Origin: Clarkia xantiana subsp. parviflora
Lineage: Eukaryota; Streptophyta; Magnoliopsida; Myrtales; Onagraceae
DNA length: 64,000 nucleotides
Assembly (NCBI GenBank): GCA_036873135.1
Contig: JAPTYO010000015.1
Location: forward strand, 16,037,683 to 16,101,682
Direction of reading: 5' to 3'
Shown here: positions 44,493 to 56,378 of the stretch, in pieces
Numbering within the stretch: the stretch's first letter is position 1
How the letters are laid out: the number at the start of each line of letters is the position of its first letter
Made by a program: the position numbers and the translations under genes
Notes under the pieces: model-generated
The model's database searches: none
Told to the model about the DNA's origin: nothing
Seen by the model: only the letters and a program-made list of their open reading frames with translations

Positions 44493-46122
44493 CTACTTCA
44501 ATTCGATCAAGACTTCGTCTGTTTTGATTTCACCAAGCGTTGGAAATTCTTCCTCAAGGAATGTAACGCCTCTGGACTCATGTTCGACCACGCCACCATT
44601 TTCTTGAGCTGACAATAATACATAAACCTTTAAGTTCTCTGAATACCTTATGAAGATACTCTTTAGTCCTCTAGGTCCCAACTTTCCATAACGGCTATCA
44701 GTTGTATGTGTATAGGTCGTAGGGTCGCAACATGGTAAGGTCTAACTCTCTACCAGTACATAGCTCATATGATTTCGTGTCTACCTCTTTTTTCGGAACA
44801 TGGTTTACTATATGAGTTGCAGTCAACAATGCGTCTCCCCAAAAGGAGATTGGGAGTTGTGCTTGCGAAATCATAGTTTTGACCATGTCCAGGTGTGATC
44901 GATTACGACGTTCAGCCACACCATTTTGTTGCGGCATGTTTGGGATTGTCGTTTGATGAGAAATTCCTCTTTCTTCGCACAACTTATTAAACTCATTAGA
45001 GAGATATTATCCACCTCTATCAGTGCGTAAGTTTTTCACATTTCGTTCCTACTGATTCTCTATGAGCTTTAGAAAATTTATAAAGCAATCTATAGCTTCG
45101 GATTTGCAAATAATCAAATGAGTAAACCCATAACGGGTAAAGTCGTCAATGAAAGTTACAAATTATCGTTTACCACCCCTAGAGGTTACGTTCATTGGTC
45201 CACATACGTCGGAATGAATCAGATGCATTGGGTACTCGGCTCGTTGTGCTTAGCAAAATGGTTTTCGGGTGGACTTTCCAGCTAGACAGTCATGGACAGT
45301 GTGCTTAACCACGTTGTTAGTTCCGGGTAGAATCCCTCGTCAAGCTAACGACTGAACCCTGTCATAGCTTATATGTCGGAGCCTCGCATGCAATCCAGTT
45401 GCGTCAGTTTCTGCTTCCTTGGAAGATAATGCGTACATTCTATTCGAAATTATACTACCATTCAAGTCCATGACAATGAGACCATTATAGGAAAGTGCGT
45501 GTCTATATACGACGCTGCCTTTATTTTTCCGAACAATGGTCTTCTCAAATGATAAAACAAAGTTATTATTCATAAGAGCGAAAACATAAACAACATTTCT
45601 ACGGATTCTTGGAGCATAAAGGGAATTTTCAAGAAGTATGGTCCTGCCATTGTTCATAGACAATTTGCAGTTCCTTACTCCTATGACTTCAACTTGTGAG
45701 TTGTCGCCAATGTATATCCTCTTAGAATCCTTCGGCAATCGTCTAAACTTGGCAAATAGCCCTCTGTCATGGGCTATGTGGTCCGTTGCGCCTGAATCAA
45801 GAATCCAAGAAGGATTTGTGTCAGTTAACATAATGGTTGAGGAAACTAAAGCTTCCATAACATAACCAACATCACGTACCTTTTTAGGGTGCGATTTGCT
45901 GGATCCTGCACCATCGCCTATGCGGCATGGGCTGGAGTTCCCGCAAAATATCTCGGATTTTAATCTGAGACTGCCCTGTTTAGGCTTAGTCAACATTTTA
46001 TCGTCGACAACCTGTTGTTTCTTCCCCTTGTTCCTGTTCTTCCTCTTTCTCTGCCCAGCTTGTCCTGACATCTTTGTGTCTTTCGACATTGATGTTAATC
46101 GAGCTTTTTCCACCTCGATCAA
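44493..46122 (-). pseudogene. pol: Cop-2 protease and integrase
   Basis: Protease frame 46,122-45,340: WILDSGATDHIAHDRG (DSG active site), then the pre-integrase region HARLRHISYDRVQSL. Integrase (45,330-44,698) is broken by stops; it keeps LRTDRGG, MPQQNGVAERRNRSHLDMV (catalytic Glu) and the C-terminal GPRGLKSIFIRYSENLKVYVL (44,681-44,493). Upstream of protease is a short basic gag tail without a canonical CCHC knuckle. Confidence 0.85.
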
Positions 46123-46124
46123 TT

Positions 46125-46364
46125 TCAGGCTGATGCAAGATCTAGGACGGAACCACTAACAGTCAATAAAGCCTTGGCTGCTCTCCAAGACCTCGAGAGA
46201 ATCTCGATGATGGCTTGAATTTTATCCCATTCACCCATCTGAATTTCTTCTTCTAATGGTTTCCACATGCGGAGGAGCTCGTATACCTTTTCAAGTACAC
46301 TTTTGATGTCGTTGTTTAGACAATCTTCCATAGCTGGTATAAGTGGGTGCAGTATAACTGCTAT
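46125..46364 (-). other. Unassigned open frame at the 5' edge of Cop-2
   Basis: About 80 open codons on the minus strand ending at a TGA at 46,125, in a different frame from the protease ORF. The residues are rich in Leu/Ile/Glu/Trp (MEDCLNNDIKSVLEKVYEL near the start) and look helical. It is not copia gag as seen in Cop-3 or Cop-4. Could be a captured or underlying sequence; it may also be a diverged gag piece. Confidence 0.3.
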
Positions 46365-46964
46365 TGTAAGCATATGGTGATGGGCGCCGTAATTGGTAGC
46401 CCATAATATGTATAGTTTACCTAATGAACTTGGGTATATGTCACATTAGGGTAATTGGGCTAGACCCAAATCCCAATTGATATGGGAGGCCCAAAATTGG
46501 GCCTCCCCAAATACATAGGTCGGCCGAAATATGTAAGGAGGGTAAAGTGGACTTTTGTCCACTTTACTCCTATAAATAAGAGGTGTTAGGGGATTTTTAG
46601 GGTTAATCAGAATTCCCTCATTAGAGTGTTTTAGAGAGAAAAACCCTCTCCCAATAACACCCTAGTTCGGCCGAAACTTCACCACCACCAAGGGTGTGCC
46701 AAATTGCCTTCAAGCAAACTCTCCAGAGATCTCTCCCCGTGCCAAGAATCGATCAGAGGCTTTATTGTGGAGCTTGCACCACGTAGGGCTTCTCTAACAA
46801 GAACCTCTACGGGTCCCGACCGGAGGATCGTGAACTCCCTCCTAAGAAGATCTTGGGTCTACGGATCACCTTAAAGGTATGTGCGAAACTTCCGCTGCGT
46901 AATTCCAATTACTAGCATGCACCTTGTTTAAGAATTCGTAGTGATTACTCCCTAGAATCTAACA
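46365..46964 (+). repeat. Cop-3 5' LTR
   Basis: 600 bp, TGTAAGCATATGG...GAATCTAACA; inverted relative to the other Cop LTRs in this window. Confidence 0.92.
46571..46578 (+). promoter_or_regulatory. Cop-3 LTR TATA box
   Basis: CTCCTATAAATAAGAGG inside the LTR; equivalent motif in reverse in the other Cop LTRs. Confidence 0.7.
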
Positions 46965-46965
46965 G

Positions 46966-46978
46966 TGGTATCAGAGCC
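46966..46978 (+). other. Cop-3 primer-binding site (initiator Met tRNA)
   Basis: TGGTATCAGAGCC two bases after the LTR, the standard copia site complementary to the 3' end of tRNA-iMet. Confidence 0.95.
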
Positions 46979-47646
46979 AGGTTAGGAGTACATGATTTTT
47001 ATAAATTGGTGTTCTTGAAAATTTAAATTGAAAACCGAAAATTTTAAATTAAAATTTCGAAATTTTCTATTTTATGGTTGTTGGTAAATCCGAAATTTTC
47101 ATGATGTTGGTAAAATTGATGTTCATGATCTTCAAGAAAAGTATAATATTTATCAAAATCAAACATTGGACTGTAGTTGCATTTGATGATTTACTTGGAA
47201 ATAGAATTGTGAATGCAAGCATGAGTTCCTCGGAACATTAGACGCATGATGCGTAAGCATGTGTGTGTGGTATGATGAATGTTACTGGCATATGATAATT
47301 TACATGAATAGTTGAATTATGTATGCATGAGTGAATTCATCGGAATGATTTTACAATACAAAAATAGCCTTGAGAAAGCCAAGATCGGGTACGCTTATTT
47401 TAAAATTCCCGTTCCGGTAATTTGCGATTAAAACCCTTTTAAGAGATTGATCTATTAGATAGAAGACAGAGATAGTGTGAACTCTTTCACAGCCATCTTC
47501 CATTGGTTTACTGGTGGTCGGTTGGTTTAGATGACTAAGGAATCATTATTTGTCAGATTCCATCTTAATAGATATTTGATGTATGCAATTCTTTCTCAAA
47601 ATGTTATTGTCTCCATGATTCTTACATAATCATCGATGTGTTAGTC
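46979..47646 (+). other. Cop-3 leader
   Basis: AT-rich noncoding leader between primer site and gag; the mirror copy in Cop-4 is 63,618-64,000. Confidence 0.75.
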
Positions 47647-48517
47647 ATGGCTGCGATCAGCAATGTCATCTTCTAAATGAATAAGGGGGTGAGGTTGAAC
47701 AACAACAATTATAAGATCTGGAATAAGCGTGCAATGATGGTAATCACCGAAATGAGAGGTTTGGAGCATCTGACTACAAAGAAAGTCAAGCCGGAGGGAC
47801 ACCTCATGGACGAACTGAAGAAATTCCATGATGAATGGGATGCAAAGGACCAGGAAATTCGTTCCGCCTTGTTCTCACTGCTTGAGGATGACATACTCTA
47901 TGGATATGACCACTATGAGTCTGTCATGGACTTGTGGAACGGTCTTAAGGCAGGGTTTGGTGTTTACACCACAGCTCAAAAGTGATCGTTAAACATCGCT
48001 TTAGACTCATACAAGATGAATCCCAAGCACACAATGAAGGAGCATATAAGACATGTCTAACATGCTTGCTGAACTCAAGCAGGCAGGAGAAATCCTGACC
48101 GACGAACAAAAAGTCCACTGTGTAATTCGATTTTTGCCTGACTCTTGGAATAGCATGAAAATGCACCTTACCCATGCCACTCAACTCGATGACCTCGAGA
48201 AAGTGCGAGTTCATCTCGAGCTGGAAGAGGATCGCCTCAAGGCTGAAAAGCCAAGAGCAGAAATGCATCTTGCATCCTCGAACCCAGCTGAGCAAAAGGG
48301 TAAGCGCAAGAATAAATTCTAGAGACTTCAGTTTAAGACTAATAAACCTTTAGCTCCAAAACCTCAGAAGAATTTCAAGCGAAAGAAATTCAGAGGCAAG
48401 AAAAGGCAGGCAAAACAAACACGTAAAGAGGAAACTCGAACGTGTTTTAGGTGTGGCGTGAAAGGACACCTTGCTATTACCTGCACAAACCCTCACAAGG
48501 TACGTGCTGAAGAATAA
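47647..48517 (+). pseudogene. gag: Cop-3 gag
   Basis: ATG 47,647 (MAAISNV). Codon 9-10 is TAA where Cop-4 has CAA. Core MNKGVRLNNNNYKIWNKR, then a stop at 47,983 and a shift before ELKQAGEILTDEQKVHCVIRF (UBN2-type copia gag). Basic tail and zinc knuckle CFRCGVKGHLAITC (CX2CX4HX4C, near 48,440-48,485). Ends TAA at 48,515. Capsid protein; at least three inactivating changes. Confidence 0.87.
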
Positions 48518-49690
48518 TGATAACCTCATAAATTCTTCTAGGACTCCTCTTACTCGAGATTAATTCAATTTATCTTTATTGATTACAGAACCGAGAAGGA
48601 GAACAAGCACAAACCTGATGAACTTGCCTCGAAGATATAAAGATTGAATGAAATACTTTATCTTTATTTGCTTTGCTAAATGAACCTCTTCTTGATTTTC
48701 AGAATAAAATACATGATGATAATAATGTTCCTTGAAATAAAGTAAACGTTTGTTATGAGCATATGACAAATGCTCGGTCATAGTATTGATTATCATTCCT
48801 CAAGCTATTCGATCCTTTTAATTAGCTGTTTGACGCATTGGTTATAAATCTTATTTTATTATTACTCCATTGAATGAAATAAACTGTAATGATGATCATG
48901 TTTGAAACCGATTGGATTAAATTGCGCCTTGAGCAAGTGGACCTCGATTGACGGAACACATCGTTTTTTCATAAAATGAATTTAACAGTGAAGTGTTTGA
49001 ATAATGATGTGCTGAATATTCGTTTGCATTCCTTCGGAAACAACTTATTGATAACGTTTACATCGGTAGAGGCTTCGGAACTACCACAACCTTGTAAAGT
49101 ATCAGCTGACGCATGAGGTGAAAACCTAAAACGCTCAGTTCAGAGATGGGATAAAATCTCTGAGATAAGTTAGCAAACGAAGAGGGATGAAGTCGGTTAA
49201 ACGATTTTTCTTCCATAAGCCTTGAACGATAAGTCAGGCTAGGCATTCAAGTTAAAAGACGCACTTCAAGAAGCACAGTTTGTATAATGTTGGAGTCATT
49301 CTATCCAAGGTTCCCTATGGGATGATGAAAGATTATTCACATAAATGTAAAACTGTGTTCCATTAATATCGGTAAGGTACGTCGTCATTATAGCTGGAAG
49401 GTGATAATGAGTTAAATCATATCACCATGCGACATTAATTTGCGCAATAAACACGTATTTAGGACAAGATTGCGTCGATTACTCTTAGAAAATACCTGTT
49501 TACAGCTTGATTATAAAATGGTGTCGAGGCTGAACATGAGACGTTACATCACTAAGAGGCCGAATTTTCCAAATGCATGAATAGTTTCAATCAACGAAGT
49601 CATGATCAAAACGGAGCAGAATAACAATGACGATCAGGTTCCACTTAATTAGAGTGTGAGAAATTTGAACCAGCAACTCAAGTGAATGAC
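48518..49690 (+). other. Noncoding block replacing protease-integrase in Cop-3
   Basis: About 1.2 kb, AT-rich, no ORF of note. The same block in reverse lies at about 61,560-62,740 in Cop-4, so it was part of the element when it moved. Origin unknown. Confidence 0.65.
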
Positions 49691-50815
49691 ATGGTAAATG
49701 AGAATGGGAAAATTTTCATAGTAAATCCAGTGGGAGGAATAAACTCTACCACATGTAAACACTGTTGCTGTTTAGACGAATCAAGTTGAATCTGATGGTC
49801 GTATAGCTAAACCATGAATGACACAACTACCTAAAATACCCATTGTTTCCAGTGGGAGTGAACCAACCATCCTTGGTTCCAGATCCTAGTGATCAAGGAA
49901 TGCATCTCGGAAGTAAAACACCGAGACCAAGAGGTTTCCATAGGAGAGTTACAAGTTAAGGTCCTAGCACTGCTCTTGTTCCCAATAGAGACAATGCTCC
50001 GATAAGAAGCATTGTTCCAAGTGGGAGGATCGTTCCCAACAGAAATGATGCTACAATAAGAAGCATTATTCCTAGTGGGAGAAAAGATCAGACTAATAAA
50101 TGGGACTCGCAATGCCTAGATGAGAGTCAAAGGCAAGTATCCTATTAAGTAAGGTATAAAACTGTTGACAAGCATTGGAAAGACCTCAAGTGGAGAAATG
50201 GAGGAAAATAATAAATGAGAGAGATCGCCTAAATGAAAGCCTTTATAGTCAATAGTTTATTTACCTGTTAACCACAGGAGAGCAAGGATAAGGTGAGCCC
50301 TGAAGTAAGGCTCACCACTGATGAAAAAATGTCGAACAACCCGACTTATTGCGAAAGGACTTACCCAATTCACCGAGTGGACTTTGATAAGAGAAACTCA
50401 CTGACTGTGCGTAAAACCACGGTTAGGGCCATTAATGGTCCTGGTCGCAAGTCTCGATCACAAGCTGCACCAAATGGATGTTAGGACCGCATTCCTCCAC
50501 GGAAACCTGGAGGAAGAGATCTACATGGAGCAACCAGAGGGTTTCATTACACCTGGTAACGAACGTAAAGTTTGTAAACTCCAAAGGTCCATCTACGGTC
50601 TTAAACAGTCGTCTCGGAAATAGTACCGCAGATTCCACGAGGAAATCGTAGGAAACCGATTCGTGAATCTTCACGAGGATCCATGCGTGTATTATAAGAC
50701 CTCCGGGTCCAAGTATGTCATCTTAACCATATACGTGGACGACATACTCATTGCTGCAAACGACATGAGTTTCATGAATAAGTCAAAGTCTTGGTTAGCA
50801 TCTGTATTTGGAGTT
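49691..50815 (+). pseudogene. pol: Cop-3 linker and partial reverse transcriptase
   Basis: Degraded linker with repeated CCCAGTGGGAG-like segments (49,850-50,085), then [49 protein letters not shown] followed by a stop (50,621), HEDPCVYYKT and YVDDILIAAND (50,735-50,768). RT stops being recognisable at about 50,812 where the sequence passes directly into 3' untranslated DNA; the rest of RT and all RNase H are deleted. Confidence 0.85.
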
Positions 50816-51187
50816 TATGATTCATCGACGTCATAATGTTTGATTACATCGGCTTTTATGGTCTATAAACTAAGTCGTAGGAGGACGCAATCCTCTGCAT
50901 AAATTATGTCGAATGTGGGCCTAGCCTTGTCACACGGGCACGATCGTCTTGTAGGAGAGGGGGTCCTTTTCTTAAGCAAGACATGCTAAGAACTAGTTGG
51001 GAAACTTGGTTATGCAAAACGATCATTTGGTTTCGGAGTAACACGATATGATCTTCGTTTTGCACTTCGCCGGTGATGAACTATGTTCGTCATTAACCAC
51101 ATTTTGGTCTAGATGAAAGTCTGCGATAGCATCATTGACATATCCCACACCTGACGATGTACAGGTATGCTATCTACGCCTGCTTCA
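50816..51187 (+). other. Cop-3 3' untranslated region (truncated)
   Basis: Reverse complement of the stretch at 42,000-42,330 and 52,470-52,860. Ends where Cop-4 begins. Confidence 0.75.
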
Positions 51188-51786
51188 TGTTAGATTACGG
51201 GGAGTAATCACTACGGAAACTAAATCATGGTACATGCTAGTAATCGAAATTACGCAGCGGAAGATTCGCACATACCTCTACAGTTGTTCGTAGTCCCAAG
51301 ATCTTTGCAGGAGAGAGTTCACGATCCTCTGGTCGTCACCCGTAGGGGTTCTTGTGAAAGAAGCCCTACGTGGTGTATTCTTCACAGCAAAGCCTCTTAT
51401 CGATTCTTGGCAAGGGACATATCTCTGGAGTGTTTGCTCGAAGGCAAATTGGCACACCCTTGGTGAGGTAGTGGTTCGGCCGAAATATGGTGTTCTTGGG
51501 GGAAGGGTTTTCTCTCAAAACACCACTTAAAGGAAATTGTGATTAACCCTAATAAAACCCCTAACTTCCCATATATATAGGAGGAGTAAAGTGGACAAAA
51601 GTCCATTTTACCTCCTCAGTAATTTCGGCCAGCCTACTAGTATAGGGAGGCCCAATTTTGGGCCTCTCATGTCAATTGTGATTTGGGTCTGACCCAGTGT
51701 CCTAAAGTGACATGTAACCAATTAACTTAGGTAACATATACATATAATGGGCTTCAATTTACTGTGCCCATCACCATATGCTTACA
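51188..51786 (-). repeat. Cop-4 3' LTR
   Basis: 599 bp, TGTTAGATTACGGGG...ATATGCTTACA, followed by GCTCCCACTCGCCGG. It ends in TTACA, the same variant as Cop-3 (TGTAAGC), unlike Cop-1 and Cop-2. Confidence 0.9.
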
Positions 51787-52918
51787 GCTCCCACTCGCCG
51801 GAATGGGAGGGTGCCTGTTAATGTATTGTCGTCCAAATCTGAATAAACATTTCACTCTTTCGAACTGGTCCTTGCTTCCGAATAGTTCATAGGAGGTTTT
51901 CCGTGCGACCGGCGGACACGACGGACATCGTGCTACTCATCTGTTAGGAGTGTTGTAGTGCCTGCGGAACGTTGATTCCCTTTTCTAGAAACAACCTGTT
52001 ATAAACAACATTTATATAGTGTCGCACTGTATCCTAGGTCAACTGATAATTCTCCTTTTGCCTAGTTTTCTCATGGGAACACTTCTCCAAGGCATCCGTA
52101 CAAGTATTCACAACCTTCAACTAATATCCGGTTGGTGTTCACCTTAGTGAATGCAAGAGTCTGTGAATTACAGGTGAACTTGACCATCCCCATCGCTCAT
52201 ATCCTTAGTCAAACCCAACCGGTTTCCAAAGACGTGGTCACTGGGCCTTTTTGTTCAGCACTACGCACGTACGCCGGGAAGCGAACATTGAGCCTGACCT
52301 TAGGAGTTCTGAGTCCATGAGGATACTTTGGGTGCCTCTTCATAAGGCTCCCGGGATCAATCACACGCTCGAGGTGAAGAAGTTTGTGCACGCCAGAATC
52401 ACGAGGATTCTTTCCTAGCAAAACCGAGCTGTGACTCTGTGGTCTTACATGGCACGTGTAGTATGAAGCACGCGTCGATAGCATACCTGAACGTTTAACT
52501 TCAAAGGAATGGGACCTGTCAAATCATCCTATCGCAGATTTTCATCTGGCCAAAAATGTGGATTAATGACGAACAAATTTCATCACTGCGATCTGTAAAA
52601 ACGAAGATCATGTTGAGTTACTTCGACACTAAATGATCGTTCTGCGTAATCAGGTTTATCCCCCTGATTCTTAGCCAGCCTTGCTTAGTAGAGGCCTCCC
52701 TCCACCGCAAGACGACCGTACATGTGTGACGAGGTAAAGCCCACATTCGACATAGTTTTGACAGAGGATTGCGTCCTCCTACGACTTAGTTTATAGACCG
52801 AAAATTTGATGTAATCATAACATTATGACGTCGATTGATCATAAACTCAGTTGCATTTCTTTCGCTTACAAGATGTAACTTTCTAATATCAAAATGTTAT
52901 CACAGATACATGCCACTA
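51787..52918 (-). other. Cop-4 3' untranslated region
   Basis: Noncoding, homologous to the equivalent stretch of Cop-1 and Cop-2. Confidence 0.75.
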
Positions 52919-53363
52919 CTAAACCCTAAGCAATCCAAGCAGTTTTACATGCTTTTCGAATATCTCCCTGCATAGGGGTTTAGTTAATGGGTCCGCAATC
53001 ATGTTATCAGTGGACAAGTATTCCATAGTGATTGTATTGTCTTCTACTATAGATTTAGCATAAAAATATTCCACATCAATGTGTTTGGTCCTACTATGGT
53101 ACTTCAGATTCTTTAGTGCCGCAATGGCTGCCTGACTGTCAGAGAACACCTTCACAGGTTTACTACCGACGTCCCCATCAAGCAGCATGGTAAGAAGCCT
53201 TTTCAGCCAGACTGCTTCCTGTGCGTTATTGGAGAGGGCTACAAATTCCGATTCCATCGTGGACAGCGAGACATAGGTATGCTTCTTGCTCGTCCATGAA
53301 ATGGCGGCATTAGCAAAGAGAAACACTCCTCCTGTGGTGGACTTCATCCAGATCGCCACCGTG
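52919..53363 (-). pseudogene. pol: Cop-4 RNase H, C-terminal part
   Basis: Copia RNase H: FANAAISWTSKKHTYVSLS, TMESEFVALSNNAQEAVWLK, YHSRTKHIDVEYFYAKS, ADPLTKPLCREIFEKHVKLL. The frame is clean from 53,363 to its stop at 52,919. Broken by Tat-E at the DADHGGD motif and continued at 59,893. Confidence 0.9.
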
Positions 53364-53368
53364 GTCGG
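53364..53368. repeat. Target site duplication of Tat-E (left)
   Basis: GTCGG, repeated at 59,888-59,892; removing the element and one copy rejoins the RNase H. Confidence 0.95.
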
Positions 53369-54083
53369 TGTTGGGTTACGATTAAAAAGATAGAATAGTA
53401 TGAAGTCGAGTATGTTTAAAGGCGAGACTAAAGAAAAATAATTCGTCAGCCATTTTTGTTCAGAACGACAAGGCAAAGACAAATGGTCGACGACTATATA
53501 TGAAGAAGTCGACTTTCGAAGAACGACTAAAAAAAGAAGGCGAGTAAATCACTCAAGGCTTTCCTATCAAGGTACGAGTCGAGTCGATAGCCAAAACACC
53601 ACTGAAGAAACCTTCCTCTTAAGGAAAGGGGCAGGGGGCGACCAACTCTAGCCGCCATGAAGAAACCTTCATCTTAGGGAAAGGGACAGGTGGCGAGCTA
53701 TTTCAGCCGCCAAAGGAAAACCTTCCCAGCTAAGGAAAGATGAGGTGGCGACCTACTTGTCACCTGCTTAAACCGACTCTGGACAGAGACCCTCCCAAGA
53801 GGGTAGCCACCATTTAAAGTCGGTAATCTCTCCTTATAAATAGGGGAACATTATATATATTTTACAATCTTGATTCTCATACTTTACAATACTCTTACAT
53901 AAATCTATTACTGACTTAAGCTTCAGAGTGGAATCAGGGGCCATCCCCACCCCTTTTCAGGTCCTCACCTAGAACAAAGCTCCCAAAGGAAACTAAGTAT
54001 CCGAGAGGTCGAGAAAGATACATAAAAGAGTTAGCTACCGGCGAGACCTCGAAGTTCAAGGCCACGTTATCTTGATCCCAACA
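53369..54083 (+). repeat. Tat-E 5' LTR
   Basis: TGTTGGGTTACG...GATCCCAACA. Two 55-bp units (starting 53,604 and 53,659) where the 3' LTR has three. Confidence 0.93.
53835..53842 (+). promoter_or_regulatory. Tat-E LTR TATA box
   Basis: TCCTTATAAATAGGGG within the LTR. Confidence 0.65.
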
Positions 54084-54102
54084 TTTGGCGCCGTCTGTGG
54101 GA
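54084..54102 (+). other. Tat-E primer-binding site
   Basis: TTTGGCGCCGTCTGTGGGA directly after the LTR; same core as Tat-A. Confidence 0.88.
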
Positions 54103-54138
54103 ACATATCAAAAAGTCGTGGCCTCCGAGAAGAACAAG

Positions 54139-56231
54139 ATGCCAAACTCCGTGGTAGAGGAGGTGGGAACATCCCAAGGGAGTCCCACTACTTCAAAACC
54201 AACACCGGAGGAAGATCCGCCCATCCCTCGGGCTAATGGCACTGGCGGTGAAGAGAATCCTAGTCACTCCAAGTCATTACCAAATCCAGAAGAGGCGAGA
54301 ACAGTCCCTCCGGCTGTCCCTCAGGAGGTAATGGCGGCTTTCATAGCCTTTTGGAACCAAGCCCGGGCGGGAACTGTTCCTAACAAGAAGGAACCAACCC
54401 TCGAAGTTTCCTAGAAGGAAGACGTGGCTTCCACTGTGAAGATAGCGGAGGAAAATCTCTTGGGAAAAGAGATTCCTAAGGCTCCTGAAGTCGATGCGGC
54501 GAGCAAAGAGCCCGTCCTATTCACTATAGGACAGGTGGAAGAATTGTTGGAAAATAAGAGAAGAGGGGCGAACGATCTGCTAATTGTTCGTGACCACACC
54601 TCTCACCCTTTCTCCAAAAGGCTGTTCAATACTTGAGTTCCCTCGCAAGTATTCGCGATGAACATCGACGACTATACAGGCGAGGGAGATCCTGTTCGCC
54701 ATATCAACGCCCACAACTCTTCCCTCTTAGGGAGAGGGGCAACGCTAGATCATTATGCAGCTCTCTTCCCAACAACTCTAAAAAAAGAAGCCTCCACTTG
54801 GTTGTATGGTTTTCCTGACAACTCGATAGACTCATGGGATGAGTTGAAGACCAAGTTCATAGAAGGCCACATAGGCCAAAGACAACACCTCAAGAGCATG
54901 GACTTTCTAGATAAAATTGAGCAAGGTCCTGATGAGACATTAGCCAATTATTATACTAGATACCACAAGATACTCCAGCAGCTGAATGAGGACGCCACTG
55001 ATGGTGAGCTGATCAGGACCTTCTGGAGAGGCCTCAGAGTTCAGAGCCAAGCTTTGAAGGATAGCATGGTGATGAAGCCCATGCGAAAGACTGATTCCCT
55101 CGCCATAAAAGTCAAGAAATACATCGACTTGGAGAGGTCACATGAGAAATCTCCCATGGAAGCCAATAGGCAAGTCATTCCTGCTAAAATCGAGGAAGGT
55201 TCTGCTTCTCGACCCTCAAAAGGAGAAGGAAGACGAGATGAAGGTTCTCGACCTAAAAACTTCCAAAATCAGAAAAGGGACGCCAACCCTTATCCAGCAA
55301 AATACACACCTCTTACACACAATGTTGCGGTGGTACTTCAAGAGATGGAGAAACTACGTTTCAACAACCCACCTCTGGCGAGGAAGAACATGATGGGTCA
55401 TCAGATAAATGCCTACTGTCGATATCACCACACTAGGGGGCATGATACAAATGAATGTACCATCTTAAAGCAGGACATCGAGACCCTCATTCAAAGAGGC
55501 AAATTGTTAAATTTTGTGGAAAAATCTACCAATACCCCCGAGAAGCGAAGTAGCAGCCCTCGAGAAGGCTCACGTTCACCACCACACAATCAGGCTTCCT
55601 CATCTCAAAGAGGAGTCATAAATGTTATGCAGGGGGATTTGTGTCAGGTGGAGAACGAATTCAGCTCGAGAAGTATACGCCGCCCAAATATCCACAGCAG
55701 CCTTGATGGGAAAAAGACCTCGAGAACCAAACATCGAGACTATTAGCTTAACTACCAGTGATCTCTTAAAGGTAAATCAATCTCATGAAGATGCCCTGGT
55801 AGTTACTCTCCTCATATCAACATATAGGGTCGAAAAAGTCATTATCGATAGCGAGAGATCAACTGACATTCTCTTCTACCAAGTATTCTTATAATCGGGT
55901 CTGACAAGAAGAGATTTGAAGAAAGTCGACTCCCCTTTGATAGGCTTCGCGGGAGAAACTATCTATCCTATGGGAGCTATTCGACTAACAACCATCTTGG
56001 GAGAAGACGAGAAAACTTTACAAATCGATATACTCTGTGGTTGTCGACGCCTCTTCGGCCTACAATGCTATTATTGGGAGGACAAGCCTTAATCCTCATC
56101 GAATTATCCCCTCAACAGCTCATCAGATTATGAGATTCTCAATGCCCCAGGGGATTGGAGAGGTTCGAGGATACCAAGCCATGGCACGGCACTACTACAA
56201 CCCGTCGACACGACGCCCAGAGAAGTTATAA
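54139..56231 (+). pseudogene. gag: Tat-E gag and protease
   Basis: ATG 54,139 (MPNSVVEEVG), a Pro/Glu-rich N-terminus, stops at 54,412 and 54,634. Gag core 54,658-55,130 (YTGEGDPVRHINAHNSSLLG, then YYTRYHKILQQLNED), knuckle CRYHHTRGHDTNEC (55,415-55,460). The frame shifts near 55,640. Protease follows (EDALVVTLLISTYRVEKVII, then DSERSTDILF where DGGSS-DIL is expected, so the active site is damaged), a stop at 55,892 and a second protease piece (YNAIIGRTSLNPHRIIPST) ending at 56,231. No polymerase. Confidence 0.87.
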
Positions 56232-56378
56232 AAACTTCTAAAGTAGATGCTTCTTTTTTTTTTGCTAATGCTTTGAAATCTCTCTTTTTTTATGTAATAT
56301 TCAGAAAACGATGCATAAATATGGCCCCTTCAAGGTCCTCTTCTTTCTTACAATAAATCGTTCAAATACTACCATCAT
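56232..56378 (+). other. Spacer before the Tat-E array
   Basis: T-rich, no gene. Confidence 0.6.

Larger units (their letters stand above)
40297..46364 (-). mobile_element. Cop-2: Ty1/copia element with full pol order, 5' end missing
   Basis: 3' LTR at 40,297-40,894, then a duplicated segment, 3' untranslated region, RNase H, RT, integrase and protease, reading right to left. Gag is mostly absent and no 5' LTR is found before the inverted Cop-3 LTR at 46,365. Many stops. It is the only Cop copy here that retains protease and integrase. Confidence 0.8.
46365..51187 (+). mobile_element. Cop-3: non-autonomous Ty1/copia element, plus strand
   Basis: 5' LTR 46,365-46,964, Met-tRNA primer site, leader, gag with CCHC, about 1.2 kb of noncoding DNA, linker, partial RT, then directly 3' untranslated region, cut at 51,187 by Cop-4. 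No protease, integrase or RNase H. Cop-4 has the same gag-noncoding-linker-RT order, so the missing protease-integrase is a shared trait. Possible target duplication left: GCTAT (46,360-46,364), right copy not visible. Confidence 0.82.
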
